Assembly: GCF_010093305.1 (NCBI RefSeq)
Contig: NZ_PDWS01000008.1
Location: 62,001-126,000, forward strand
Direction: 5' to 3'
DNA length: 64,000 nucleotides
Origin: Pseudoxanthomonas sacheonensis
GTDB lineage: Bacteria > Pseudomonadota > Gammaproteobacteria > Xanthomonadales > Xanthomonadaceae
The position numbers and the translations under genes are program-made. Of this stretch, positions 28,317 to 38,505 are shown in pieces. The notes below the pieces were generated by a model that worked only from the letters and a program-made list of their open reading frames with translations, was not told the origin of the DNA and searched no databases. Each line of letters begins with the position of its first letter. The stretch's first letter is position 1.

Positions 28317-30977
28317 ATGACCGACCCCCGTACCCACCAGGCCGATGCCCTGATCGGCGAACTCCGCCGCGAAGGCAGCGGTCGGCTGACCATCTTCCTG
28401 GGCGCCGCCCCGGGCGTAGGCAAGACCTACACCATGCTGCTGCGCGCGCGCGAACTGCGCAAACAGAATGTGGACGTGGTGGTGGGCATCGTCGAAACCC
28501 ACGGCCGCAGCGAAACCGCCGCGCTCATCGACGGTCTGGAACTGATGCCGCGCGCGCGCCTGGAATACCGCGACCGCATCTTCGAGGAAATGGATCTGGA
28601 CGCCATCCTCGCGCGCAAACCGGCCATCGTGCTGGTCGACGAACTGGCGCACCGCAACGCCGCCGGCAGCCGCCACGAACGCCGCTGGCAGGACGTGGTG
28701 GAACTGCTGGACGCCGGCATCGACGTCTACACCACCATCAACATCCAGCACCTGGAAAGCCTCAACGATGTCGTCCATCGCATCACCGGCGTGCGCGTCA
28801 CCGAGACCGTGCCGGACATCGTCTTCGACCGTCTGCGCGACATCGTGCTGGTCGACCTGCCGCCGCGCGAACTGATCGAGCGCCTGCGCCAGGGCAAGGT
28901 CTACGTACCGGACCAGGCCGCGCAGGCGCTGCAGACCTTCTTCTCGCCTTCCAACCTGATCGCGCTGCGCGAACTGGCCATGCAGACCGCCGCCGACCGC
29001 GTCGACAGCGATCTGCGCGAGACCCAGGCCGCGCGCGGCATTTCCGGCATGAACGTGCGCCGCCGCGTGCTGGTGGCCATCGACGGCCTTGGCCAGTCCG
29101 AATACCTGGTGCGGGTGGCGCGGCGCCTGGCCGAGCGGCGCGATGCGCCCTGGACCGTGGTCACCGTGCAGACCGGCGTCGCCGATGAAGCGCGCCAGCG
29201 GGAACTCGACCAGGCCTTCGCCCTGGCGCGCAAGCTGGGCGCCGACACCGAAGTGCTGCGCGGCACCAGCATCGCCGATGCCTTGCTGGATCACGCGGGC
29301 CGCAGCGGCGTATCGGCCATCGTGCTGGGACGCACGCGCGAACGGCCCGTGGCGCGCATGTTCAACCGCACGCTCACCCAGCAGCTGCTGCAGCGCGGCG
29401 CGCACTTCGAGCTGACCATCGTCAACACGCCGGAGGCGCGCTCGCGCTCGCGCCGCGAATCGCACGCGTCGCGCCTCTCGTTCACGCGTTACGATTCGGC
29501 GCTGGTGCTCGTCGCCACCGTACTGGCCGTGGTGGTCGCATGGCTGGCAGAAAGTTGGGTGGGACTGGACGACTTGTCGATGGTGTTCATCGTCGCTGTC
29601 GTAGTCGTTGCTGCGCGTACGCGCATGACCGCCGCAGTGGCCACCGCCGTGTTGTGTTTCCTGGCCTACAACTTCTTCTTCATCGAACCGCGTTTCACTT
29701 TCATAATCGGCGCGCGCCAAGGCGTGACGACGGTGTTCCTGTTCCTGGTCGCTGCATTGGTCGCCGGCCGGCTCGCCTCCAGGCTGCGCATGCAGGTAGT
29801 GGCGTTGAGGGCGGCCAACACGCATGCCACCGCCCTGCAGGAACTGGGACGGCAACTGGCCAGCGCTGCCGATCTCGGACAGGTTCTGGCCGCCGGACGT
29901 TCCGCCTTGCAGGCAGCGTTCGGCGCCCCGGCCTGGATCCGCATTGGCGACGATATCGCCGCATCCGAAGGCGCGAAGCTCGCCGACACCGATCTGGGTG
30001 CGGCCGAATGGGCGCAGCGCCACGGACAGGCCGCCGGGCGCTACACCGACACGCTGGCCGGTTCGCCTTGGTGGTTCCTGCCATTGCGCAACGATCGGGG
30101 CACGCTGGGCGCGGTGGGTCTGCGATTCGCCGCGGACAACACGCGCCTGGCCTTCGAACAACGCCGCCTGGCCGAAGCCATGGCCGACGATATCGGCCAG
30201 GCCGCATTGCGCACGCGGCTGGTGTCGGACCTGGAAAGCGCGCGCGTCAGCGGCGAAACCGAGCGCCTGCGTTCGGCACTGCTTTCGTCCGTCTCGCACG
30301 ATCTGCGTTCGCCGCTGTCCTCGATGATCGGATCGGCCAGCAGCCTGGCCAACTATTCCGAAGCGATGAGCGCCGAAGACCGCAAGGGCCTGCTGGAAAC
30401 CATCCAGCTGGAAGGCGAGCGCCTGGACCGCTACATCCAGAACCTGCTCGACATGACCCGGCTCGGCCACACCGGCCTGACCTTGAACCGCGACTGGATC
30501 GGCGTGGACGAACTGATCGGTTCGGCGACCAGCCGACTCATTCGCTACCAACCGCACGTGAAGCTGGAGATACGCATCGAGCCGGGCATGAAGCCCATCT
30601 GGGTGCATCCGGCGCTGGTGGAGCAGGCGTTCTTCAACGTGCTGGAGAACGCGGCCAAGTTCTCGCCGCCCGAACAACCCGTGGAAGTCGACGCGCGCCT
30701 GGTCGAAGGCAAACTGCGCATCGATGTGCGCGACCACGGACCGGGCATACCGGAAGAGGAGCGCGCGCGCATCTTCGACATGTTCTACAGCGTGGAACGC
30801 GGCGACCGCGGACGGCACGGCACCGGACTCGGCCTGACCATCAGCCAGGGCATGATCGGCGCGCACGGAGGCAGCGTGGAGGCCCTGCCGGGCGAGAATG
30901 GCCGCGGTACCATCATCCGGATTACCCTGCCGCTCATAGAACCGCTGCCGCAGAAGAGCGATGCCCGATCCGACTGA
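28317..30977 (+). CDS. kdpD: Osmosensitive K+ channel histidine kinase
   Basis: An 886-residue inner-membrane sensor kinase with full KdpD architecture. The N-terminal KdpD domain carries Walker A (GAAPGVGKTYTM) near residue 30. Next come LVDELAHRNA, a USP-like domain (residues 245-370), four membrane helices (DUF4118, about 390-480), a GAF-like region, the phosphoacceptor His in SSVSHDLRSPLSSMIG and the ATPase boxes FNVLENAAKFSPP, DHGPGIP and GTGLGLTISQGMIGAHGG. It senses low K+ or osmotic stress and phosphorylates KdpE. The ATG at 28317 is used because an in-frame extension would be repeat DNA. It overlaps kdpE by 17 bases. Confidence 0.96.
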   Translation: MTDPRTHQADALIGELRREGSGRLTIFLGAAPGVGKTYTMLLRARELRKQNVDVVVGIVETHGRSETAALIDGLELMPRARLEYRDRIFEEMDLDAILARKPAIVLVDELAHRNAAGSRHERRWQDVVELLDAGIDVYTTINIQHLESLNDVVHRITGVRVTETVPDIVFDRLRDIVLVDLPPRELIERLRQGKVYVPDQAAQALQTFFSPSNLIALRELAMQTAADRVDSDLRETQAARGISGMNVRRRVLVAIDGLGQSEYLVRVARRLAERRDAPWTVVTVQTGVADEARQRELDQAFALARKLGADTEVLRGTSIADALLDHAGRSGVSAIVLGRTRERPVARMFNRTLTQQLLQRGAHFELTIVNTPEARSRSRRESHASRLSFTRYDSALVLVATVLAVVVAWLAESWVGLDDLSMVFIVAVVVVAARTRMTAAVATAVLCFLAYNFFFIEPRFTFIIGARQGVTTVFLFLVAALVAGRLASRLRMQVVALRAANTHATALQELGRQLASAADLGQVLAAGRSALQAAFGAPAWIRIGDDIAASEGAKLADTDLGAAEWAQRHGQAAGRYTDTLAGSPWWFLPLRNDRGTLGAVGLRFAADNTRLAFEQRRLAEAMADDIGQAALRTRLVSDLESARVSGETERLRSALLSSVSHDLRSPLSSMIGSASSLANYSEAMSAEDRKGLLETIQLEGERLDRYIQNLLDMTRLGHTGLTLNRDWIGVDELIGSATSRLIRYQPHVKLEIRIEPGMKPIWVHPALVEQAFFNVLENAAKFSPPEQPVEVDARLVEGKLRIDVRDHGPGIPEEERARIFDMFYSVERGDRGRHGTGLGLTISQGMIGAHGGSVEALPGENGRGTIIRITLPLIEPLPQKSDARSD

Positions 30978-31701
30978 CCAGACCGACCCGATTTCCCGGA
31001 TTTCCACGCCTCCGGCGCGGGTGCTGGTGATCGACGACGAACCGCAGATCCGCAAGTTCCTGGACATCAGCCTGCGCGCCCAGGGCTACCAGGTAGGGTT
31101 GGCCGCGAACGGCGAAGAAGGCCTGGTCTCGCTGGCCACGCAGGGTGCCGATCTGGTCATCCTGGACATAGGCCTGCCGGACAAGGATGGGCACGAGGTG
31201 CTCGGCGAACTGCGCCAATGGTCGCAGGTGCCGGTGATCATGCTGACGGTGCGCGCAGGCGAAGCGGAGAAAGTCGCCGCGCTCGATGCCGGCGCCAACG
31301 ATTACGTCACCAAGCCTTTCGGCGTGCAGGAACTGATGGCCCGCGTGCGCGCGCTGCTGCGCCAGCATGCGGCGGAAGGCAATGAAACGCTGCCGGTTTT
31401 CGACGACGGAAACCTGCGCATCGACCTGTCGCGCCGCGAAGTCCATCTTGCCGGCGAACCGGTGTCGCTGACCCGCAAGGAATACACGCTGCTCGCCTTG
31501 CTGCTGCACCACGCCGGCCGCGTGGTCACGCAGCCGCAATTGCTGAAGGAAGTGTGGGGGCCCACCCACCAGCACGACACGCATTACCTGCGCATCCTGG
31601 TCGGCAAGCTGCGGCAGAAGCTGGGCGATGAAGCCGCGACGCCGAAATATATCGCCACCGAGCCCGGAGTGGGCCTGCGATTCCTGTCGGCCGGGCACTA
31701 G
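30961..31701 (+). CDS. kdpE: KDP operon response regulator
   Basis: A 246-residue OmpR/PhoB-type response regulator. The receiver domain (residues about 18-130) shows VLVIDDEPQIRKFL, the phosphoacceptor Asp in ADLVILDIGLPDKDG, MLTVRAGEAEKVAALDAGANDYVTKPF, and the conserved Thr and Lys. The C-terminal winged helix (about 145-240) has LTRKEYTLLALLLHHAGRVVT and THYLRILVGKLRQKLG. It activates kdpFABC when phosphorylated by KdpD. The start lies inside the kdpD end, so the two are coupled. The TTTACG elements ahead of kdpF are its likely targets. Confidence 0.96.
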   Translation: MPDPTDQTDPISRISTPPARVLVIDDEPQIRKFLDISLRAQGYQVGLAANGEEGLVSLATQGADLVILDIGLPDKDGHEVLGELRQWSQVPVIMLTVRAGEAEKVAALDAGANDYVTKPFGVQELMARVRALLRQHAAEGNETLPVFDDGNLRIDLSRREVHLAGEPVSLTRKEYTLLALLLHHAGRVVTQPQLLKEVWGPTHQHDTHYLRILVGKLRQKLGDEAATPKYIATEPGVGLRFLSAGH

Positions 31702-32047
31702 GATTTGCCGGCAAATTTCGTAGGTCGGGGCTACGCCCCCGACGGGCGCGGCGTTGAACCCTCTCCGCTGTGCACGCGAAGCGTTTTTCCTCTCCTTTGA
31801 AAAGGAGAGAGGCAATCGCAATGCGCAGACAGGTCATGATCGTGAGCATGTAGACCCTGCCCGCTCTGACTGTGATTGCCGCCAGGGCCTCGCTTTCACG
31901 CGATTTTCACTCCAGCAGCAACTGCTTGCACGACAACGGATGGGCCGGGTCATGCGCGGCGTGCACGTCCTTTGGCCGGGAGGTATGCCGATACCCGTTG
32001 TTTGCACTATTGGGGTCTGCGCGCGACTTGCGCCTGCTGGAGACCGA
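31702..32047. repeat. Gap after kdpE with a GTAGGTCGGGGC repeat
   Basis: Positions 31720-31744 carry the self-complementary repeat GTAGGTCGGGGCTACGCCCC plus CGACG, also found three times around 47.7 kb. At 31786-31811 the sequence CTCTCCTTTGAAAAGGAGAG is a near-perfect hairpin. The remaining bases lead to the oxidoreductase and show no gene. Confidence 0.65.
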
Positions 32048-33715
32048 ATGATCATCGACTACCTTGACAGGTCTAGTCCGGAAGACTTTATCGTCGATGT
32101 TTGCATCATCGGTGCAGGACCGGCGGGAATATCGATCGCGCGCAGTTTCATTGGCACCTCGCGCAGCGTTTGCCTGGTCGAAAGCGGTGGGCTCGCCGGC
32201 GAGGACAGAAACCAGGAGCTTTACGAAGGGACTTCCATCGGCTCGCCCGAACTGGATCCGGCCACGTCGCGGATGCGTGCGTTCGGAGGAAGCTGCAACG
32301 TCTGGGGCGGCGGCTGCATTCCGCTGAGCAGCCTTGACCTGGGGCCGCGCGATTGGGTCCCGCATAGCGGATGGCCATTGAACTACGAAGACCTGGAGCC
32401 GTACTACCGGCGCGCCCGCGAAGTCTTCGGTATCGAGACGCACGATTTCGTGGAGGGAAGTTTTCTGACCCCGCCGGCGCGCCCACCGGTCTCCTTCGAC
32501 GCCGACAAGCTCATCAACCAGAATTTCGTGCTCAGTCCGGTCTTCTTCGGCGACGCCTACCGGTCCGAACTCGAGCGTGCGAAGAACGTCACGGTGTTGT
32601 TGCACGCCAACCTGCTGGAGTTCGAGGCGGTGGCGTCGGGAACTTGCGTCCGCCACGCGCGCATCGGCGCGCTGGACGGCCGCAGGGGCACGATCCGCGC
32701 ACGAAGCTATGTACTGGCATGCGGCGGCATCGAGAACGCGCGCCTGTTGCTGTTGTCGGGCTCGGCGGCGCCGAATGGATTGGGCAACGACCGCGGTCTG
32801 GTCGGGCGTTATTTCATGGATCACCCCAGCGGCAAGCTGGGCACGCTGTTCACCGACGCGCCCGATCCGCTTACCCGTCCCTACGACCGCAGCGGCGGCA
32901 AGGGTCCGGCGCCTGCGTTCCCGGAACTCTGCCTTTCCGGACAGGCCATGCAGGAGCACCAGCTGCTGAGCGGACGCGTGCGCCCGGTGGCGGTGGAAGC
33001 GCCCGTGCCCAAGGGCGTGCAGGCGTTGCGCGATCTCAAGAAGATAATCCGCCCGGCGCAAGACGAAACACGCGCCCTGGAAGGAATAGCGCATGTCGCG
33101 ATAACCGGCGACGCTTGCGACGGCCAGCGGGGAGCCCCGCGCAAGCAGAACCTGGGCAAGCTGGGGCTGCGTGTCGGTCTGGGCAGCTGGGACATCGCTC
33201 ATGCGGCCTGGCGCAAGTGGGCGGACAAACCCACGGTCAAGAGCGATTACGTGGACGTGATCGGCTACTTCGAACAGGCGCCCAATCCGGACAGCCGGGT
33301 CACGCTGGGCGATGAAGTCGATGCGCTGGGGCAACGCAAGATCTGCATCGACTGGCGGCTGACCGAACTGGACTGGCACACCTACCGCACCGCGGCGAAT
33401 CTGTTCGGGGCCGAACTGGCCAATTCGTGCGCTGGCAAATTCCGGATCGAGCCCTGGTTGCAGGAAGGCGACGGCGCCGCACCGCAGCTTCGCGGCACCG
33501 CCCATCACCTGGGGACCACGCGCATGTCGGACGATCCGCAACAGGGCGTGGTGGATCGCCAGTGCCGCGTGCATGGCGTGGACAATCTCTATGTCGTCGG
33601 CAGTTCGGTGTTTCCGACCGGGGGTTGGGCTTTCCCCACCTTCACCATCGTCGCCCTGAGCATGCGCCTTGCAGAGCACCTGCGTACGCTGGCCGATGTG
33701 GCGATCATGCTCTGA
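32048..33715 (+). CDS. GMC-family FAD-dependent oxidoreductase
   Basis: A 555-residue flavoprotein of the glucose-methanol-choline superfamily. The N-terminal dinucleotide-binding fold has VCIIGAGPAGISIARSF. Next come the GMC signature-like RMRAFGGSCNVWGGGCIPL near residue 80, YVLACGGIENARLLL, and the C-terminal domain GTAHHLGTTRMSDDPQQGVVD with NLYVVGSSVFPTGGWAFPT. It has no signal peptide. Substrates of such enzymes are alcohols or sugars, oxidised with FAD; the target here is unknown. GGAGA lies five bases before the ATG at 32048; a 98-codon upstream extension is rejected as non-conserved. Neighbours (KdpE, SDR) give no pathway clue. Confidence 0.85.
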   Translation: MIIDYLDRSSPEDFIVDVCIIGAGPAGISIARSFIGTSRSVCLVESGGLAGEDRNQELYEGTSIGSPELDPATSRMRAFGGSCNVWGGGCIPLSSLDLGPRDWVPHSGWPLNYEDLEPYYRRAREVFGIETHDFVEGSFLTPPARPPVSFDADKLINQNFVLSPVFFGDAYRSELERAKNVTVLLHANLLEFEAVASGTCVRHARIGALDGRRGTIRARSYVLACGGIENARLLLLSGSAAPNGLGNDRGLVGRYFMDHPSGKLGTLFTDAPDPLTRPYDRSGGKGPAPAFPELCLSGQAMQEHQLLSGRVRPVAVEAPVPKGVQALRDLKKIIRPAQDETRALEGIAHVAITGDACDGQRGAPRKQNLGKLGLRVGLGSWDIAHAAWRKWADKPTVKSDYVDVIGYFEQAPNPDSRVTLGDEVDALGQRKICIDWRLTELDWHTYRTAANLFGAELANSCAGKFRIEPWLQEGDGAAPQLRGTAHHLGTTRMSDDPQQGVVDRQCRVHGVDNLYVVGSSVFPTGGWAFPTFTIVALSMRLAEHLRTLADVAIML

Positions 33716-33750
33716 GCATCCGGCACTCGACGCAAGGCGCCATTCTTAAA

Positions 33751-33783
33751 GGTCGTCATCACGGCGAACGCCGGGATCAAAGT
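33751..33783. repeat. Short palindromic repeat (GTCATCACGGCGAACGCCGG)
   Basis: GTCATCACGGCGAACGCCGGGATC lies between the convergent oxidoreductase and SDR genes. It is a hairpin-forming relative of the GTCATCCCAGCG repeats, with a different central stem (GGCG/CGCC). Confidence 0.55.
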
Positions 33784-33806
33784 TTCAGCGGAGGCCCTAT
33801 TCGGTT

Positions 33807-34550
33807 CTAGACCATGCCGCCGTTGGCGCGCAGCACCTGGCCGTTGATCCAGCCGCCATCCGGACCGACCAGGAACGCGACGGCGGCGGCGATGTCCTCC
33901 GGCGTGCCCAGGCGTTCCAGCGGGCTCATCTTCGCCAAGCGCTGCACCAGTTCGTCGGACTTTCCGTCCAGGAACAGGTCGGTCGCGGTCGGGCCGGGCG
34001 CCACCGCATTGACGGTGATGTTGCGGCCGCGCAGTTCCTTGGACTGGATTGCGGTCAGCGTTTCCACCGCGGCCTTGGTGGCGGCGTACACCCCGTAGTT
34101 CTCCATCCTGGTGCCGACCACGCTGGTGGAGAAATTGACGATGCGTCCGCCGTCGCGCATGCGCCTGGAAGCTTCGCGCAGGGTGTTGAAGGTGCCTTTC
34201 AGGTTGACGGCGATCTGGCGGTCGAACAGTGCGTCGTCGCTGGCGCCAATGGCGCCCAGCTTGAGGATGCCGGCATTGTTGACCAGCACGTCGATGCCGC
34301 CGAAAGCCGCTTCTGCCGAATCGAACATCCGCGCCACGGCCGTGGCGTCGGCCACGTCGGCCTGCGCGGCCAGGGCTTTGCCGCCGGCTGCTTCGATGCT
34401 GCGGACCACCTGTTCGGCCGCCGCGGCGTTGCCGGAGTAGTTGACGATGACGGAGTGGCCGTCGCGGGCCAGGCGTTGGGCGATAGCTGCGCCGATGCCG
34501 CGGGAAGCGCCGGTGACCAGGGCGATGCGGGGAGTAGCGGGAGTGCTCAT
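33807..34550 (-). CDS. Short-chain dehydrogenase/reductase (SDR)
   Basis: A 247-residue classical SDR. The NAD(P)-binding TGASRGIG motif is at residues 14-21, NNAG near 90, and the Ser-Tyr-Lys triad is seen in NFSTSVVGTRMENYGVYAATKAA (near 138-156). APGPTATDLF and the C-terminal GGWINGQVLRANGGMV are typical of 3-oxoacyl-ACP reductase-like members. It probably reduces a small carbonyl compound with NADPH. AAGGACATC precedes the ATG. It is divergent from a LysR gene across 122 bases with a palindrome, so that regulator very likely controls it. The physiological substrate cannot be read. Confidence 0.9.
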   Translation of the reverse strand: MSTPATPRIALVTGASRGIGAAIAQRLARDGHSVIVNYSGNAAAAEQVVRSIEAAGGKALAAQADVADATAVARMFDSAEAAFGGIDVLVNNAGILKLGAIGASDDALFDRQIAVNLKGTFNTLREASRRMRDGGRIVNFSTSVVGTRMENYGVYAATKAAVETLTAIQSKELRGRNITVNAVAPGPTATDLFLDGKSDELVQRLAKMSPLERLGTPEDIAAAVAFLVGPDGGWINGQVLRANGGMV

Positions 34551-34620
34551 GACGATGTCCTTGGGAGGGGTGTTGGGAGCCGGCAGCAGCCGGTGAGGGA
34601 ACGATGCGCCTTTCGCTCAG

Positions 34621-34643
34621 CCGGATAATCCACCAATATCCGG
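34621..34643. promoter_or_regulatory. Palindromic LysR-type operator candidate
   Basis: CCGGATA, nine bases, then TATCCGG: an exact inverted repeat 30 bases upstream of the LysR start and 71 from the SDR start. Further half-site-like GGATAA and GGAATAATC copies follow. This matches the usual placement of an LTTR autoregulatory site in a divergent promoter. Confidence 0.6.
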
Positions 34644-34672
34644 AATAATCTGGCGGATAAAGCGAACAATCC

Positions 34673-35572
34673 ATGGACCGATTCGACGCGATGCGGGTCT
34701 TCATCCGGGTAGTGGAGCAACGCAGCTTCACCCAGGCCGCGCAGGATCTGGGCCTGCCGCGCTCCACCGCCACCGACGCCATCAAACAGCTGGAAACCCG
34801 CCTTGGCGTGCGCCTGCTGCAGCGGACCACACGCACGGTCAGCCCGACCCTGGACGGCGAGGCCTACTACCGGCGCTGCCTGGCGATCCTGGGCGACATC
34901 GAGGATGCCGAAGCCGCCTTCGCGGGAGCCAAGCCGCGCGGACTTCTGCGCGTCGATGTGCAAGGCACGCTGGCGCGCCGTTTCGTGCTGCCGGGTTTGC
35001 CCGCGTTTCTGGCCCGCTATCCGGATCTCGAGTTGTTCATGGGCGAAGGCGACCGCTGGGTGGACCTGGTGCGCGAAGGCGTCGATTGCGTACTGCGCGT
35101 CGGCGAACCCCGCGACACCGACATGGTGGCGCGGCGGGTGGCGACGCTGGCGGAAGTGACTTGCGCCTCGCCGGCTTATCTCGCCGAGTTCGGCATGCCG
35201 GCCAGCATCGAGGCGTTGGCGGGGCACCGCATGGTCGGCTTCCGTTCCTCGGCCACCGGCGCGTTGCTGCCGCTGGAATTCGTCAAGGACGGCATCGCGC
35301 GCAACGTGACCTTGCCGGCCACGCTTTCGGTAACGGGGGCCGAGAGCTACTCCGCCGCAGCGCGATTGGGGCTGGGGTTGATCCAGGCGCCGCGCTACAA
35401 CCTGGAAGCGGACCTGCAGCGCGGCACGCTGGTGGAAGTGTTGCCCGGGTATCCGCCCGCGCCTTCGCCGGTATCGCTGCTATATCCGCGCAACCGCCAG
35501 CTGTCGCCGCGCGTGCGGGTGTTCATCGACTGGCTGGTGGAAACGTTCGCCGAAGCCGGACGCGGCGCGTGA
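34673..35572 (+). CDS. LysR-family regulator, divergent from SDR
   Basis: A 299-residue LTTR of the CrgA/DsdC-like subgroup that often sits beside SDR genes. The helix-turn-helix is [41 protein letters not shown]. The effector domain includes [44 protein letters not shown] and a C-terminal [16 protein letters not shown]. The ATG at 34673 follows the palindrome described separately. It probably represses or activates the SDR gene in response to a reactive carbonyl or aromatic effector. That is family-based inference. Confidence 0.9.
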   Translation: MDRFDAMRVFIRVVEQRSFTQAAQDLGLPRSTATDAIKQLETRLGVRLLQRTTRTVSPTLDGEAYYRRCLAILGDIEDAEAAFAGAKPRGLLRVDVQGTLARRFVLPGLPAFLARYPDLELFMGEGDRWVDLVREGVDCVLRVGEPRDTDMVARRVATLAEVTCASPAYLAEFGMPASIEALAGHRMVGFRSSATGALLPLEFVKDGIARNVTLPATLSVTGAESYSAAARLGLGLIQAPRYNLEADLQRGTLVEVLPGYPPAPSPVSLLYPRNRQLSPRVRVFIDWLVETFAEAGRGA

Positions 35573-35586
35573 CACAATCGCCGGCC

Positions 35587-38415
35587 ATGGGAAACGATGC
35601 TATGCAGACAACGGACTCGATCGCCGCGCTGGTCGGGCGCGGCTTGGCGAGCCTGCGCGCGCGTTCGGCCGATACGGCCGCTTTGCTGGACGACAGCGGG
35701 TTCGCCGGACGCGTGGGCAAGGTGATCGCCGCCAGCGATTTCGCATTGGAGACGCTGCGCAAGCAGCCCGGATTGCTGGCCACGCTGAAGCGCGACGACG
35801 GCGCCGGGACGCTCGCTCCACCGCTGCTGTCGGCAGACGATCCGGCAACCTGGCCGGAGCAACTGCGCCTTTATCGCGCCGCCGAATCCACCCGCCTGGT
35901 CTGGCGCGACGCGCTGGAGCTCGACGAGGTGGACGCGATCCTCGCCGGCAGCACGCGGCTGGCGGAGAACTGCATGCGCACGGCGCTGGAGGCGCTGGAA
36001 ACCGAATTCGCCCAGCGGCACGGCGTGGTGCGCGCCGCCGACGGCAGCGCGCAACGGCTGGTCGTGTTCGGCTTGGGCAAGCTGGGCGGCGGAGAACTCA
36101 ATTTCTCTTCCGATATCGATCTGGTCTACGCCTATCCGCAAGGCGGCGAATCCGATGGCGCGCGTCCGCTGGCGGCCGAAGACTACTTCGCGCGATTGGG
36201 CCAACGCCTGGCCAAACTTCTGGACGAACCGACCGTCGACGGCTTCAGCCATCGCGTCGATCTGCGCCTGCGGCCGTTCGGCAACGCGGGCAGGGTGGCG
36301 CTTTCCTTCGCCGGCATGGACCAGTACTTCCAGCGCGAAGGCCGCGACTGGGAACGCTATGCGTGGTTGAAGGCGCGTGCGGTGGCCGGAGATACCGAAG
36401 CGGGCGAACAATGGCTGCAGACGCTGCGCCCGTTCGTGTACCGCCGCTATCTGGACTTCACCGCACTCGATGGCCTGCGCGACATGAAGGCCGCCATTGC
36501 CGCCGAAGTCGCGCGCCGCGAACTGGCCGACGACATCAAGCGCGGCCCGGGCGGCATTCGCGAGATCGAATTCCTGGCCCAGGCGCTGCAGCTGATCCAC
36601 GGCGGGCGGGAAGCGGCATTGCGTGAGCGCCGCCTGCTTCCGGCACTGTGCGCGCTGATGGAAGCGCGGCAGATATCGCAGGAAGACGGAGACGCGCTGA
36701 TCCATGCTTACCGTTTTCTGCGCAAACTGGAGAACCGGCTGCAGATGCTGCGCGATGCGCAGACCCATGCCTTGCCGGAAAACGCGTTGGATCGCGCGCG
36801 CATCGCACGGGGCCTTGGCTATCCGGATTGGAACGCATTGAACGCAGCGCTTGCGGTGCAACGCGAGCGGGTCGCTGCGGAATTCAGCCAATTGCTGGCA
36901 CCGCGCCAGCGCGATGCGGCGCCGGGCGTGCTGACCGCTTATTGGCGCGCGCTGCCGGGCGCGGGCGATGCGGAGGCATTGGCGGCGGCGGGATTCGTCG
37001 ATCCGGCCAGCGCCGATGCGGCCCTGCGCGACTTCGCCAATTCCAGTGGGGTGCTAGGTCTTTCCGATGGCGCACGCGCACGCCTGGATCGTGTGCTGCC
37101 TGCGCTGCTTGAAGGCGCGGCGCGATCCTCGCAACCCGATGCGGCGGTCAAGCGCTTGCTGGTCCTGTTGCGCGCGATCCTACGTCGCGCCAGTTACCTG
37201 GCCCTGCTGGACGAACAGCCCAGCGCCCTGAACCGGTTGGTGGACGTAGTAGCGCGCAGCGCGCTGCTGGCCGAACGCCTGGCGCTGTATCCGTTGCTGC
37301 TGGACGAACTGCTGGATACGCGCGTCGGCGGACCCATGCCGGACCGCGCAGTCATGCGCCGTCAATGCGAACCCGCGCTGCAGGAAGAAGATCCCGAAAC
37401 CGCTTTGCGCGCGCTCAACGAGCAGCGGCTTGCGCTGAGCTTCCGCATCGCGCTGGCGGCGTTGGACGGCCGCCAAAATGCGCGCGACAGCACCCGGCAG
37501 CTGGCGTGGCTGGCCGAGGAAGTGGTGCGCGTGGTGTTGCGCATGGCGCATGCCGAAGTGGTGGCGGCGCATGGCGAAGTCGCCGGCGGGCGTTTCGCGG
37601 TGATCGGTTACGGCAGTCTGGGCGGCGAAGAGCTCGGCTTCGGTTCCGATCTGGATCTGGTGTTCCTGTTCGACGCAGATACTGCCGCCGTTTCCAGCGG
37701 CGCCCGTTCCTTGGAAGCCGGACGCTGGTATGCGCGCCTGGCCCAGAAGCTGGTGGCCTTGCTGGGCGCGGCCACCGGCGCCGGACGCCTGTACGAGGTG
37801 GATGTGCGCTTGCGGCCGGACGGCGCGAAAGGGTTGTTGGTCTCTTCGCTGTCCAGTTACCGCGACTATCAACGCGAACGCGCCTGGACCTGGGAGCACC
37901 AGGCGCTGGTGCGCGCGCGCGGCGTCGCCGGCGACGCATCGTTGCTGGAGGAATTCGAGGCGATCCGCGCGCAGACTCTGTCGCAAGCGCGCGATGTCGG
38001 CAAGCTTCGGGAAGAAGTAGGCGGCATGCGCTTGAAGATGCGCGCCGAACTGGACCGCAGCGACGCGGCGCGCTTCGATCTCAAGCAGGGTGCGGGGGGA
38101 TTGGTCGATCTGGAATTCCTGCTGCAGTTCCTGGTGCTGCGGGATTCCTCCTCGCATGCCGCCTTGCTGGGTCCGCGCGATACGCAAGGGTTGATCGACG
38201 CGCTGCGAAAAACCGGAACGTTGGACGAAACGCAGTCGCAAACGTTGCTGCGCATCCATGACTATTTTGTGTCCGAAGGCCTGAATTGTACGCTGGACCG
38301 GCGTCCGCGCTTGTTGCCGGAAAGCGAGTCGGTAACAGTCGCGCGACTGGTGGTGAGTGCCGCAGCGCGCGCGCAAGGTCTGGTCTTCGATAATGGAGCG
38401 CCCCCGGCGTTGTAG
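35587..38415 (+). CDS. glnE: Bifunctional glutamine synthetase adenylyltransferase/adenylyl-removing enzyme
   Basis: A 942-residue protein of full family length. It has two nucleotidyltransferase domains, each with its signature: [25 protein letters not shown] near residue 160 (adenylyl-removing) and [25 protein letters not shown] near residue 675 (adenylylating). [13 protein letters not shown]-like ([17 protein letters not shown]) and [19 protein letters not shown] segments belong to the linked helical domains. GlnE adjusts glutamine synthetase activity under GlnB control. The ATG at 35587 is used; ATG at 35602 is possible. The stop TAG at 38413 is supplied by a palindromic repeat arm, which may have trimmed or replaced the native C-terminus. 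Confidence 0.96.
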   Translation: MGNDAMQTTDSIAALVGRGLASLRARSADTAALLDDSGFAGRVGKVIAASDFALETLRKQPGLLATLKRDDGAGTLAPPLLSADDPATWPEQLRLYRAAESTRLVWRDALELDEVDAILAGSTRLAENCMRTALEALETEFAQRHGVVRAADGSAQRLVVFGLGKLGGGELNFSSDIDLVYAYPQGGESDGARPLAAEDYFARLGQRLAKLLDEPTVDGFSHRVDLRLRPFGNAGRVALSFAGMDQYFQREGRDWERYAWLKARAVAGDTEAGEQWLQTLRPFVYRRYLDFTALDGLRDMKAAIAAEVARRELADDIKRGPGGIREIEFLAQALQLIHGGREAALRERRLLPALCALMEARQISQEDGDALIHAYRFLRKLENRLQMLRDAQTHALPENALDRARIARGLGYPDWNALNAALAVQRERVAAEFSQLLAPRQRDAAPGVLTAYWRALPGAGDAEALAAAGFVDPASADAALRDFANSSGVLGLSDGARARLDRVLPALLEGAARSSQPDAAVKRLLVLLRAILRRASYLALLDEQPSALNRLVDVVARSALLAERLALYPLLLDELLDTRVGGPMPDRAVMRRQCEPALQEEDPETALRALNEQRLALSFRIALAALDGRQNARDSTRQLAWLAEEVVRVVLRMAHAEVVAAHGEVAGGRFAVIGYGSLGGEELGFGSDLDLVFLFDADTAAVSSGARSLEAGRWYARLAQKLVALLGAATGAGRLYEVDVRLRPDGAKGLLVSSLSSYRDYQRERAWTWEHQALVRARGVAGDASLLEEFEAIRAQTLSQARDVGKLREEVGGMRLKMRAELDRSDAARFDLKQGAGGLVDLEFLLQFLVLRDSSSHAALLGPRDTQGLIDALRKTGTLDETQSQTLLRIHDYFVSEGLNCTLDRRPRLLPESESVTVARLVVSAAARAQGLVFDNGAPPAL

Positions 38416-38505
38416 GAGCTGCGTAAGCTGCGACCCGAAACTTTCAGTTAGCAACGCGCTTCCCGCATGCGTCGATGCCACGGTCGCAGCTTACGCAGCT
38501 CCTAC
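38412..38505. repeat. Perfect 24-base inverted repeat overlapping two stop codons
   Basis: Arms 38412-38435 (GTAGGAGCTGCGTAAGCTGC then GACC) and 38482-38505 are exact complements, 46 bases apart. The left arm contains the glnE stop and the right arm the stop of the convergent ELM1-like gene. The structure could act as a two-way terminator. Confidence 0.85.

Noticed and set aside
27621-31067. A 1,148-codon minus-strand open frame
   Set aside because: Antisense to kdpC and kdpD.
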